DNA from: Priapulus caudatus
Lineage: Eukaryota > Priapulida > Priapulimorpha > Priapulimorphida > Priapulidae
Assembly: GCF_000485595.1 (NCBI RefSeq)
Contig: NW_014578689.1
Coordinates: forward strand, 36,859-61,814
Reading direction: 5' to 3'
DNA: 24,956 bases
Shown here: in pieces, positions 9,838 through 21,000 of the stretch
How the letters are laid out: every line of letters begins with the position of its first letter
How positions within the stretch are numbered: the stretch's first letter is position 1
Position numbers and translations under genes: made by a program
The notes under the pieces: model-generated
Told to the model about the DNA's origin: nothing
The model's database searches: none
What the model saw: only the letters and a program-made list of their open reading frames with translations

Positions 9838-9960
9838 GGACTCAGACTCGGACTCGGGTGGTGTGGACTCGGACTCGGACTCGGGTGGCGCGGACTCGGA
9901 CTCTGACTCGGGGGGTGCGGATTCGGACTCAGACTCGGACTCGGGGGGTGCGGACTCGAC
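9838..9960. repeat. GACTCG tandem repeat tract
   Basis: Units of GGACTCGGACTCGGGTGGTG type are repeated about four times with variation. One frame reads Asp-Ser-Gly repeats and the opposite strand Ser-Glu-Pro repeats, but there is no gene context. Similar in motif to 8038-8206. Confidence 0.8.
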
Positions 9961-10814
9961 TACAACACTGGAGAGCATGTCCAGTAATAAACATCATCCT
10001 ATCCAATCACCGTCCTGGACATATCATCTCTATCCTTGAACCAGTTCTAGAGCTAGACCTGTCAGCGTTATCGGAATCCTTGCAAGAAAAACACGCATTA
10101 CAACTTGAATTTACATGGATACGATAGTATTAGTATTACAGTATTAGTATAGGCTATAGCCCCATCAAAAAGGTTTACACGGGTAACGATATCGTATCTG
10201 ACTCTATTACTGATACACTGCCTATCGTCGGGTTACGAGGGAATCGTTATCGTTATCGCTACCAGTACCACTAAGTAATATTTATATACAAGTTAGGTAT
10301 GTTCCTTGAACCACAATAACATGTGCCGATTGAGACTGCGTTCAAATAGGATCGTGGTTATCAATCGCAACTATTAGTATTAGTATTACTGCTACTGGCA
10401 CCTACCTGATTAAATTTTACACACTCTAAAATACTTCTATCGGACCCAGCACTGAAAAATTTCCGATGCGAATGTAAACACGCAGGCATGAAACTAATCT
10501 GAAAGTACACACCCTTCTCAACTTGACGCGGGTCTTCCGGCAAGTGACATCAATCAATATGGCCGAACGACACCCACAAATCTTATAGCGATTCTGATTG
10601 GGTACTATTTTGTGACGCACACCACTTGTGAAAAGCGAAGAGACGAAAGGCAGACGGAGCGGTCTCCGGTGGCGCAATCACATATGAGAGAAATATATGC
10701 TTGTAATACTATATATATGTAGAAAAGCGCATGTATTTACATCATTACATCAGCAAAAGTACGCCATGCGCTGGGTATAGACTATGTATAGTGGCATGTA
10801 AAGGGTGCCGGAAG
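9961..10814. other. Intergenic stretch with short ATTAGT repeats
   Basis: Repeats of TATTAGTATTA occur at about 10126-10150 and 10372-10390, with CGTTATCGTTATCG at about 10242-10256. A minus-strand open frame of 83 codons at 10426-10677 resembles nothing I know. No gene supported. Confidence 0.45.
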
Positions 10815-10985
10815 CAGGGGCGTGTACAGGATTTGCACCGGGGGGGAAGGGGTCTAACCGTAACCCAAACTTGCGAGCACGCGAAATTTTTTGAAATTAG
10901 ACCCCCTTAGATGCGTTTTCTGCGCGAGCAGGGGCCGGACGGGGGGTCCGGACCCCATGGACCCCCCCCCCTGTACACGCCCCAG
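10815..10985. mobile_element. 171-bp MITE with target-site duplication
   Basis: The left end CAGGGGCGTGTACAGG and the reverse complement of the right end CTGGGGCGTGTACAGG match at 15 of 16 positions. The element is flanked on both sides by GGAAG (10810-10814 and 10986-10990), a 5-bp direct repeat that fits a target-site duplication. The interior is G/C-run rich (GGGGGTCCGGACCCC) with no coding capacity. A non-autonomous DNA transposon is the natural reading; the superfamily is not decided. Confidence 0.75.
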
Positions 10986-11315
10986 GGAAGTGGAGGGGGC
11001 ATAACTAAACTTTGCTCGTCGATCATACATGCTCTTACATAGCAGGAGTAAAGCGAAAATTCGTAAAGTTTGAGAAACTATGACCTCGAAACACGACCCG
11101 CCTTTACAACTTTTTTTAAAGAATGCCATATATTTTCTAAGTTACGCATCGCTGTCAATATAATATTCTATGCATGCAGCTATCAAACCAGGGCCCAGGC
11201 CGTTGGGTGGGCAAATCCAAATATATACGGCTCTCGTGCCTGCATCGTAGGTGTGTGCCATAGATATCTTTGCTAAGTGTAGATATAGCATATATATTGT
11301 GTGGATATATCATAT

Positions 11316-11425
11316 AGCACACACACACACGCACGCACACCCGCACGCACGCACGCACGCGCGTGCGCGCACACACGCACACGCACACGCACACACACAC
11401 ACGCACACGCGCACGTACGCACGCA

Positions 11426-11476
<51 letters not shown>
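11316..11476. repeat. CA/CACG microsatellite left of the gap
   Basis: CACACA and GCACGCACGC runs reach directly to the N block. Open frames here are artefacts. Confidence 0.95.
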
Positions 11477-11500
11477 NNNNNNNNNNNNNNNNNNNNNNNN
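11477..11500. other. Assembly gap, 24 N
   Basis: Twenty-four undetermined bases sit at the end of a pure CA run, so the true length of the microsatellite is unknown. Confidence 1.
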
Positions 11501-11616
11501 ACGCGCGGTATCGTCATATAGGCTAATATCTCGCGAACGATTTGAGTTACATTTCTAAAATTCTAGATACATATAAACACATGTCTTAGCTAGGGTTTCT
11601 GTAAATTTTATATGCG

Positions 11617-11618
<2 letters not shown>

Positions 11619-11682
<64 letters not shown>

Positions 11683-11703
11683 CTATATATATATATATAT
11701 ACG
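11619..11703. repeat. (CA)n followed by (TA)n
   Basis: A pure CA run from about 11619 to 11680, then GCC and TATATATA to about 11701. Noncoding. Confidence 0.95.
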
Positions 11704-14050
11704 TATAGCTAGCTATATATATAATCAATAGCTCTTATTAGTATTTATTAGCTCTTGATATAATAACTATTCTACGTTTAAGAATTAACATGTATAAGAA
11801 TTATTACACATTTCGTATATACATTCTTATACATCCTTCTTCGTACAAATTGTATACAATCTTTTAAATTTATATATATACGCTTATGGTAGCTATATAT
11901 TATGGCTCAATATAACACTCGATTTACACGAGTTTGATTTACGCGTTTTGGGAATAACGCAATCAATCAATCAATCAATCGACTTTTCAATTGAATTGTC
12001 TTATATTATGATGAGTAAGCTTATAATTGACAGACTCCTGACGACGAGTGATCAGGAGCCTATATATAGCATCTAGCACCTAGAAGGAGGGATGTGGGCG
12101 GTGATGGGCGCATCCATAATAGCCACAGTGTAAGCCGGGCTCCAGTTACGAAAATACACACTACGCACGTTTTTTGAGGATGCATTGCTTTCACGTAACC
12201 CAGTTTTAAGTGTTGATGTGTCCATAATAAACAATCCAAGTAAGCGTACAGAAAAATCACAATAAACACACACACGCAGTGCGCACACGCACGAACTCAC
12301 GCACACACACGAACGCGCGCACACGCATCCTAGCACGCGAACAAACAGTGCCGTAGCTAGCGCGGGTGGGGTTAATAAAATGAGGGTTTGCAATCGCTGA
12401 TTATAGAGGGAGTAGGTCATTTGTGTGATGCATTTGATGCCACTGTTCTCTTTCTAAGAAATGCTTGTTGTTCCAACTGAGACGTCATCTCCCCAACATG
12501 AAAGCGCCTATATAATGAAGGTAGAGGCTTCCCGATTTTATTTCGATTTTGGAAATACCAACAATGGCATTTCCAATGAATCTGAGATAATTCTTACCCG
12601 AAGTTATGAATTTTAATTAAACCAGGAAAATAATGTATGAGAAACAGCTTTATATTGAACCCGCAATCTACAGCTATTACGCATACACTGAATGTAATAT
12701 AGAGTTGTCGAAATTGTTAGGTAAAATCGTGCTCACTCGTATAAACCAAGCATGAAAAAATTCTAAAAAGAGGTCTAACCATGGAGAAGGATAGATCATA
12801 GGCGTCTCATATATCTTGTGTATCTGTGTACAGCACCGTGCGTGTGCTGACAGAGTCTGTGTTGTAATGGAGCGACGCTTGCGTAGAAATATTAGGCGAT
12901 AGAGAGAACATAAATAGCAATTTCGTAGTAAATATAACTCACAGTCATTAAACATAATTTTACAAGCAGAAAAGCCCAAGTGTCCATAGGCAAATGCCCG
13001 TCACATGTGACTACCCGCATTTAATAACGTCAGACGAGCTAAATGCAGCACATAAACACAATACTCACCATAATACGCATTTTATTACAAAACACTACGG
13101 GTTGCTTCGAGAGTACAGATGACCGAGATGTACAGCGCATGAACAATATTTAATAGCAAATTGATGAAAATTATACAAGAAGTTCATCACACGCATATGG
13201 AGAGTGGTGGAACTGGATAGGAGGATGGCCACTGGGAAGAATTTAATAGGAGGATAGGCAGACGAATGGCTTCTCGGGAAAAGTTCAGAGAGAGGACGGT
13301 GAACAGCAAAAGTGGCCCCTGGATAAGGCTCGGGGCCTGGGGGGAGGAGGGTAGGCAGGAGGAACCTTATAAACAGTGACGGAGAGAAAAGGAAGTACGC
13401 GTATACTCAACTGTGTGTGTATACTGTGGTTCTCTCTATGCGTACGTGTCGTACTGTGTGCATGTGTGCGTGCGTGTGTTGTGAATGCGTGCGTGCGTGT
13501 TGTGTGTGTACTGTGGATAGCACAGTGTGTATAACTACGGCTGTATGTGTACGGCCTATACTGATGCTGCTCTTGAATGAAATACGGGTAAGATAATACC
13601 ACGTAATAAGTTAACATACGTTTTCTTCTTACTCCAGAATCGATGAGTGTATTGCAGCTATACGTGTATACGGGACAAATAAACATTCCAGGCGTAGGCT
13701 AAAATAAGTGGAAGGTGACTAGAAGATCGAACCCCTGGGGTAGGCAACAAGAGGTGAAGACTGAGTGACAAGAGTATGACAGTCTGTAGGAGCGTACAAA
13801 GAAAGGAGAGCGCAAGGCCAGTGCCCCAGTAACAGATGACAAGATTATAAATAAGTTGTTTCAGGCTATCAAGCAAGAGTGATGGTCGTGACCTTTCACC
13901 TGAACATCTTTACCTTATCACACAGTCACGACATAGCTAAGTTTAATTTCAGAACAAACAACGACAAGATGAAACTGGCTGGCTGTTGCGGCAGCTACAG
14001 TTGGCTTGCTATAATATAGTTAAAATAGATATTGTATACAGTTCCTATAT
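11704..14050. other. Intergenic region without recognised gene
   Basis: Holds (CAAT)n at about 11961-11981, a short hairpin with GACTCCTGA/TCAGGAGCC arms at about 12032-12060, CA-rich sequence at 12267-12330 and GT-rich sequence at about 13430-13530. Open frames of 70-130 codons on the minus strand were inspected and none resembles a known protein. Confidence 0.5.
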
Positions 14051-14056
14051 ATATAA

Positions 14057-14110
14057 TATCAAGAGTAGATAATAATAATTGTTAACAATTGTTATTATCT
14101 ACTCTTGATA
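14057..14110. repeat. Spacer-free 54-bp palindrome
   Basis: Centred on GTTAAC with no loop. Arms of 27 bp match at 26 positions, with a single T/G mismatch at 14076/14091. The symmetry continues past one mismatch into TA-rich tails. Arm sequence includes ATCAAGAGTAGATAATAA. It is able to form a cruciform or hairpin, and probably is a small foldback or MITE. It lies about 0.85 kb beyond the TTC8 stop codon. Confidence 0.9.
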
Positions 14111-14955
14111 ATATATATACATCTTCGGAGTTAGAATTGGATATGGATGCATGAGTGTATGGATACGTAGAGGGGCGAATAAGAATGAAAGGATCATTCG
14201 GCCATTCTACTTTACCTACAACCTACGTGCTACTAGACCGCTATCCACAATAGGCAACAGCATGATTCGCATTATTGTATCAAAAAATTCAATACTATCA
14301 ATAAATAAATATAAAGGTTATACATCTGAAAGAATTCTGTATGATTACATATCTGAAATATAATACCATACAGTGAAATAAATGAGAATATTTAAAATGG
14401 CATAGCATATAGCATTTCAGCATAATAAACATTAATATTCAATTCCGCTCGTACAGGAAATGTATTACACAATATAAGTAAGAATGGACTATTGAGATTC
14501 TGACAACTTAATAATGCATAAATATTGATATATATATACAAGCATAGACATTTTATTGGTGGGTAAATGGTGTAGGTAATGCATCGAACATATATCCCAC
14601 ACTTGTTTTTCGTGGTCAGAGAATTCAACTGTGTACACAATTTTTAGCTCAGATTTCTGAAAATTTACCTCTCTGTAGGCTTGTATTTGTTATATGCTAT
14701 AAATACTTTACTAGTAACTATTCTTGGACGGAATGACAAAAGATACATCGTATCACAGGTATTGCACAGAAGTGGATGGAATATGGATATGAAAGCTCCT
14801 CTTAATATGCTACGTGTGTCCTGCTGTATGTATACCTATAAATCTACTGTGCATAGTGATAGGTACCATGGCAATTCTCTAGTATAGCTATGTACTATAA
14901 ATAATTCATGTTTCATGGGCGAATGCTGATGGTAATCGAAGTATAGGATGCAAGC

Positions 14956-15072
14956 TCACAACATAGAGAAATGTTCTTGTAGCTTCTCGAGCAGTTTTTT
15001 GGAGTCTATATGTTCAGGGAAGATGTCTAGAGACTTCTTCACACCTTTATAACTGCTTTGTAGGTCTCCAAT
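14956..15072 (-). CDS. TTC8: TTC8 exon 12 (residues 462-499 and stop)
   Basis: Acceptor GGCTAG, then IGDLQSSYKGVKKSLDIFPE, HIDSKKLLEKLQEHFSML and TGA. The vertebrate protein ends IGDLQRSYVAAQKS... QLRQHFAML, so this is the true C terminus. Confidence 0.95.
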   Translation of the reverse strand: MGDLQSSYKGVKKSLDIFPEHIDSKKLLEKLQEHFSML

Positions 15073-18000
15073 CTAGCCAGAAAAGAAATGATATAACTCC
15101 ATTACCGTTAATTACACAGGTACGTGTGACACGTTGAGCTAGCGCGAACCACTTAACAAACTCTAAACTTTAATCCGAACTCAACCCTAAGAATGAATGT
15201 AGTACATCGAAGATTTTAAGAGGCTTAATAAATATTAAGAATTTCACAGTGAATGACGAACAATAAAGAATTTAAATATTATTATATACATCATACAATT
15301 TGAAATATGCTTACAACATGAACCAAGAAAAAATATAATAAGCTAAACATTAAAATTAAAGAACCATCTATTGGTTTAACAACTAAAATTTAACCTACAC
15401 TTCAAAGGAAATTATTAAACTTCCAGATTTTTCACAATGACTAAAAAATCATAATAGCACGAATATATGTATTAGAAATTCTAATATATATATTCGTAAT
15501 AATAGCAAATCTATACATCACTATAACTATGACACTCTACCTACCTTCTCTGACAAAGTGGCAAAGTTATAATGTGGTTCAAACAGATGAGGACCATTTT
15601 GCATGGCTGACAGAAAGCAAGACTTGGCCTGTAGCAATAAGAACCAAAGTGTTAATTATAATGAAGATCCGACATTTCATTCATGAGTACTGGAGAATAT
15701 CAATTGTATTAGGCATCATTCTTTAAATAATAGAGTTACAGATCATAGCGACCTTGGATTTATTACCTGATCTATATGTGACCAGTTCATCTCCAATACT
15801 CCCAAATTGTTATATGCCTCTGCATGATCATTATTGGAGGCAAGTGCCAACTTCAAGACCTGGTAGGCAAGACTGGTATCACCTATCCCCTGAAATGCAA
15901 TATCGATAGTAACAACAGATCTAGCAAGAGGCCTATTAAATATTCTCTCTCTCCCTCTACCTCCCTTTCCCTCTCTCTCTCTCACTCTCTCCATCTGCGC
16001 CTCTCTCCCCTATCCCCACTCTCTACCCCGACTCCCCTCTCTCTCTCTCTTTCATAAATAGGCATCTGTTCTATAGAGATGGTGTACACTAACATAAGTT
16101 TCGAGACTCGTATATACAGGGATGTAGATTGGAAATTTAATTTTCAGCCTGAAAATTTTAATTAGCAAAACAGAGGAAGCTGAGCATGGCGCAGGCAGTA
16201 GGTCATCGCCATGCTAGGGCGGTCCGGGGGCTGCCTCGCCCGCGGCAATTTTTTTAACAAAGAATGGTGGCAATTTGTGGCATTTCTACCAGCTATTCTG
16301 ACACGATTATAGGGAGGACTCTTGAAATCACCTGTTGTTCAATGTTGTCAAAAGCCGAACAACACGAACTATAATAGTGAAATCGGGGGGGGGGGCGGGT
16401 ATTGAAATAGGGCGAAATTTTTTACTTAAATGCTCTAGACATAGATGATCCTTTTTCTGTTTCCGACCCGTCGCTTGCATTTGTTTTACTCAACATAAGC
16501 TGCCTTCGATGCGACCGAGATTGTGAATGATAAAAAAACACAGTGCCGAATGACAGTCAGTGCATGAGTCATGCACACAAACATGCAGCACAGACACACA
16601 GCAACGCGTACAACCCCCCCCGGCGCCTGCCGCAGGCCTGGCATGGCGTATACTGACTCAGGCAGCTACCCTGGGTCAAATGTCCCCCTCGTATCTGCGC
16701 CTCTGTGAAACGGGATTTTCTCTTCATGGTACGCAAAAACAGAATACACTGTAGTAGCTTCGGCACGTGTCAGCCTAGTCTGTCTACACTCCTACCAGTC
16801 TACAGTCAGGTGCTGTTGAGCGGTAAGAAATTTAATTTGTTAGCATTGTTACCCGCATCGAGCCCCTGAGCGCCGCGGGCCCGGTGTCGGTGGCCGCCGC
16901 GGCCCCCCCCGCCCTCCCAGCCACCACCACCGCTCACAATTTTCCTCCCGGCCCACGAATTTTTAAGACAGTTACTCACAAGAATGCCCGCACACCGGTC
17001 GGCCCGCTGGACTCGTCAAAATCCCCGGCGATTTTCCGCGGCTCCCCACAAACAGCAAAGAATACTACAATCACCTGATATAATATAAATCAATATAATA
17101 ATATATAAGATTATAGAAAAAAATAACAACATTGCGAGCAAAATATACGTTGAAACTTCATTCATGCTGATGAGAAATCTCACATACCAGGGCAACATGA
17201 GCAATATTGACCCAGATATCTGCCATCAGCTCATCGGATGCCATAGAGAGCGCACGCTCAAAACAAGTGAGCGTCATGTCATACTGCTGGGCGTAGAAGC
17301 AGCACAAACCCAAGTTGTTGTAGAGCTCAGCATTATACACGCCCATCTGTAGCAGTCGTCTTCAAAATATAAATAAATATAAACATTATTGCATAAAATA
17401 TAACACAAAATGTTTAATATAATGATGATAAAACAAAATTAAATATATCCAGCTTATAAGTTATAATCAATGTGACATTATTGCTGCCATCAAAATTTTT
17501 CCATCAACACTGATATCGTACTAGAATTACGAGTGTTCTTTGATTGAGAAAGGTAGAAGTTTAGTGTTTAACAACAGGTGAATAATGCTATCCACACTTC
17601 ATCCTGAAAGCCTCTTCGTAAAGAAAAGTATTGGAATTGTGGCAGAGCAGTTTGCAAATCAAGACAAAACATACATTTGTTTACAATTATTATATGCATT
17701 CGTAGAGCTATCACACGTACCTGTAGTATCTCAGTGCAATTTCCGGCTGGTCTGTATAGAAGTGGTTCGTTCCCAGGCAAGCGATGGCTTCGACGTTAGT
17801 GTTATCATTCTGCAGTACCTCTTTATAGTATTTAACCGCATTGTTTAGGTCTCCCAATCCCTAGATACAAAAAGCGTGGCAATACATGATAACTTGTGAA
17901 AAGATACTAAACATGGAGACCTGCCAACTTAATAAGTATTCGACAATTTGACAGCCTTTGGCAGAAGAACATTTACTGCATTGTGTGACTGATGTGTACT

Positions 18001-21000
18001 TTGATTCATTTGTTCATGACCTGCGTGTCATATATAGCTAAACATCTATATATTCACCCCTATTTTGATCATTCTACATCATTTTTTCTATTCAATGAAC
18101 ACAGTAGAATTATAAAGCATGGGTAAAACCCATAAAAAGGTGATTATTGTATGATATGAGTTATTAAGAATTTAAGATATTAGGGTAAGAAAAATGAGGA
18201 AATTCTGAGTAGTAAAACTGAACTATTTGGCAATATATAAAACATGTAAAACTGACAGAACATCTAGTTCCACGAACATAAATATCCAATGCTACAAAAT
18301 ACGCCACCTCATAAATACGAGCAATGCCGGTGTTGAGATGTGTATCACCAGGAAATGTCTCCAGGCCTCTCTTGAACACATCAATAGTAGTAATCGGCTG
18401 ATCCAACCTTATGTATACCTGGAAAAGTATGAATGAGCAATCTTCACTTCTTGCCTAATTTTTGCATCAGTTGTTACATGCTCTATTTTAAGTTAATAGC
18501 CATTTTCACATCATTCATTTTGTCATATATTTAAACGAAAATCACACCTAAAAACCAATCCTAGCTGAAATGAGGTATGGCAAGAAATCAACAGAAATGG
18601 TGGTTGACAGGTTAGTAAGAGCGTCAATTTTCACTTCACATCCCCAACCGTACAACAAAAGATTCTCCCAACAAAAACAACAAGTAGGGTTTAAGATGTA
18701 AAGGTTTACCTTGCATAGGTATGAGATTGTGTCTACTGTTTCTTGCTGCTGCAATGCAGATCTGAATTGCTTCTCAGCATCTCGAAACAGTCCCAACCTA
18801 ACAGGTGTTGATATTAATTATCACAACAATTCTTCATAAAACATGCATTAACATTTTAAACAGTTAACTATAATTAACTGCATGTATATCTTTTATAAAT
18901 ATGTAAATATTTATCCTCATGTTATTTCCCTTAGAAAATAGTTGTATGTGCCACAAGGCAATTACAATGCATATAACATTGTTATTAAAATCAACTGGCA
19001 TAATTATCATTTAAATTTTGTCCGGTATATATATGTCTACTGTTTGTTTTTATCTATTTCTTTAATTTATGACCTGTAATAACATTTTCCGAGTTGAACT
19101 TTCCACCACCAGTCTTTGAATTGTGATGCTTGTGTTGCCATGGCAGCCAACTCTAGTGCCTGGAAATTTCATACAATTACTAATTTATATATAGAATCAT
19201 ATATATATAACAGTAACTATAGGCATCGCGTATAAATATTTCATTGACTATAATTCAAAACTTCTCCTTTAAATAATGAATTACTTAATTATTACAAAGC
19301 ATGTGAACTTACAGGTGACTTAAAGGTGACTTACATTTTTGACATCATTCTCATGGTGAAAAATATATTCAAAAAGTGCCTTTGCCACATTCTGCTGGGA
19401 AGCGTATTTAGAGAAGTTCAATCTTGCCAGGTTAATAAAAGGACCATCTGGGTTCGACAACATGGATGCCTGAAATATCCAAATACCACAAATATAAATA
19501 TCTGAGCATTGAACTCCTAACTCATTTCTCTCTCAAGCTTTGGAGTAGTTATCACTACAGTTACATCTTAAATACTTTATATGGAATGAAACAAAGAGTA
19601 TACATCTATGCAAACAAGGCTTTTAGTTGGCTAGCATCTTGTGCAAGCACAAATGCGTAGCCTCTTATCGCAACTGCGCCGTGTGTAGACTTACCGTGCC
19701 TAGCCTGACGAATCTTCCTGATGCGCTAGTGACCGGTCTCGCGGTGTGAGCAGTGCGAGGAGTTCTGAGCGCCTGCTCCATCGTGCCGGGTCTACCGGAC
19801 TGCGTGCCAGGTCGCACCACGCCGCTCAGGGGCCTGCCCGACTGTGACACGGGCCTGCAAAGGTTACAGGACGTAGGATGTGAGGGCAACTCAACTTAAA
19901 TGCTGAGTTTCACTTTGCCTGGTTGTGCTTTTCACATTTGTATTCACGATGAGAATGAACTTACTATAGTCTCTACTACATCCATGATATCAGGAGTCTA
20001 TCAATTTATTTATTTATTTATTTGATTATTTATTTATTTATTGATAGACTCCTGATGATATATATTAACTCTGGAGTCCAAATAGGAAATTAATCAGTTA
20101 AGCAATAAGCTTATGTGCTAGGCTTCAATCATTCACAAGAATAATTATTATTAGGTTTGATTTGTGTGATTGGAATTGTATCGCTAAATATAAAATGCAT
20201 GAAAATACAGTTTGTTATTTTGTGAACCCAGAAGAACATGTGGTGAAAATGAAACTGTGCTCATGAGTAGCCAGTCACTTTGATTCCCGTAACTTACTAC
20301 AGTATGAATAATAGGACTCATCACCTACTAACATGTACTAAAATGCTGTACAAGCTTGCAAGGACTCAATACAATGCTGTCATTTAATCATTGATGAACC
20401 ACAGAATTATCTCCGACTTGCCGAACTGCTTGGCTAGTAGGCCCCTGTGCAGTCGCCGGGGTGTTAAGTGATGTGCCTGGTCGACTGACACTAGCTATCA
20501 CATTATCATCCATGAGCATCTCAGCTATTCCCTCCTCATCGTTTTCGACCTCGTCCACATACACTTGCTCCGTCAAAGCACGCATTTTCAGCGCCCACGC
20601 TGCCTGTAAGGTACAAGAGAGAGTTCATATATATACTGACTACACGGCATATTTTAGGCTAAAAACAAACCCCCTAACTTACAATAATTATTACAAGTAA
20701 TTGCAATTTGGGGTTCCTAGTATTAATAATTCTAGTATCTTCTAGTATTAGTCTTTCCATAAAGCAGCGCTGGAAATTAGTGCTCTCTGTGTGAACCAAG
20801 CCGAGACAACCAAATCTTGCATCATACAGCTTAATCATGCCAAGACATTGTTTAGTGGCTGATCAAAAACAGAATTCATTTACAATGTTTTTTGATTGTG
20901 TTTGTGAATTCTGCTGCAGCCAACCAAAGGGTAAGTGTAAAGTGGTTGATACAAACACATCACTTAACCTATCACTCTGCAAACTGTTCTAATTTCGAAA

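Noticed and set aside
9739-10039. Asp-Ser-Gly / Ser-Glu-Pro repeat frames
   Set aside because: Short-unit tandem DNA repeat, with no gene context or splice sites.
10120-10400. Kinship of the TATTAGTATTACT-rich stretch with the 23716-24009 element
   Set aside because: The only shared part is low-complexity; no ordered similarity was seen.
10561-10590. Short ATG frame reading MAERHPQIL then stop
   Set aside because: Looks like a start exon but ends at once and has no donor. No homology.
12060-13876. Minus-strand open frames of 70-133 codons
   Set aside because: None resembles a known protein, and several run through CA/GT-rich sequence. No splice support.
16561-16575. TGCATGAGTCATGCA palindrome containing an AP-1-type TGAGTCA
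   Set aside because: A 15-bp chance palindrome in a long intron is not enough to call a regulatory site.
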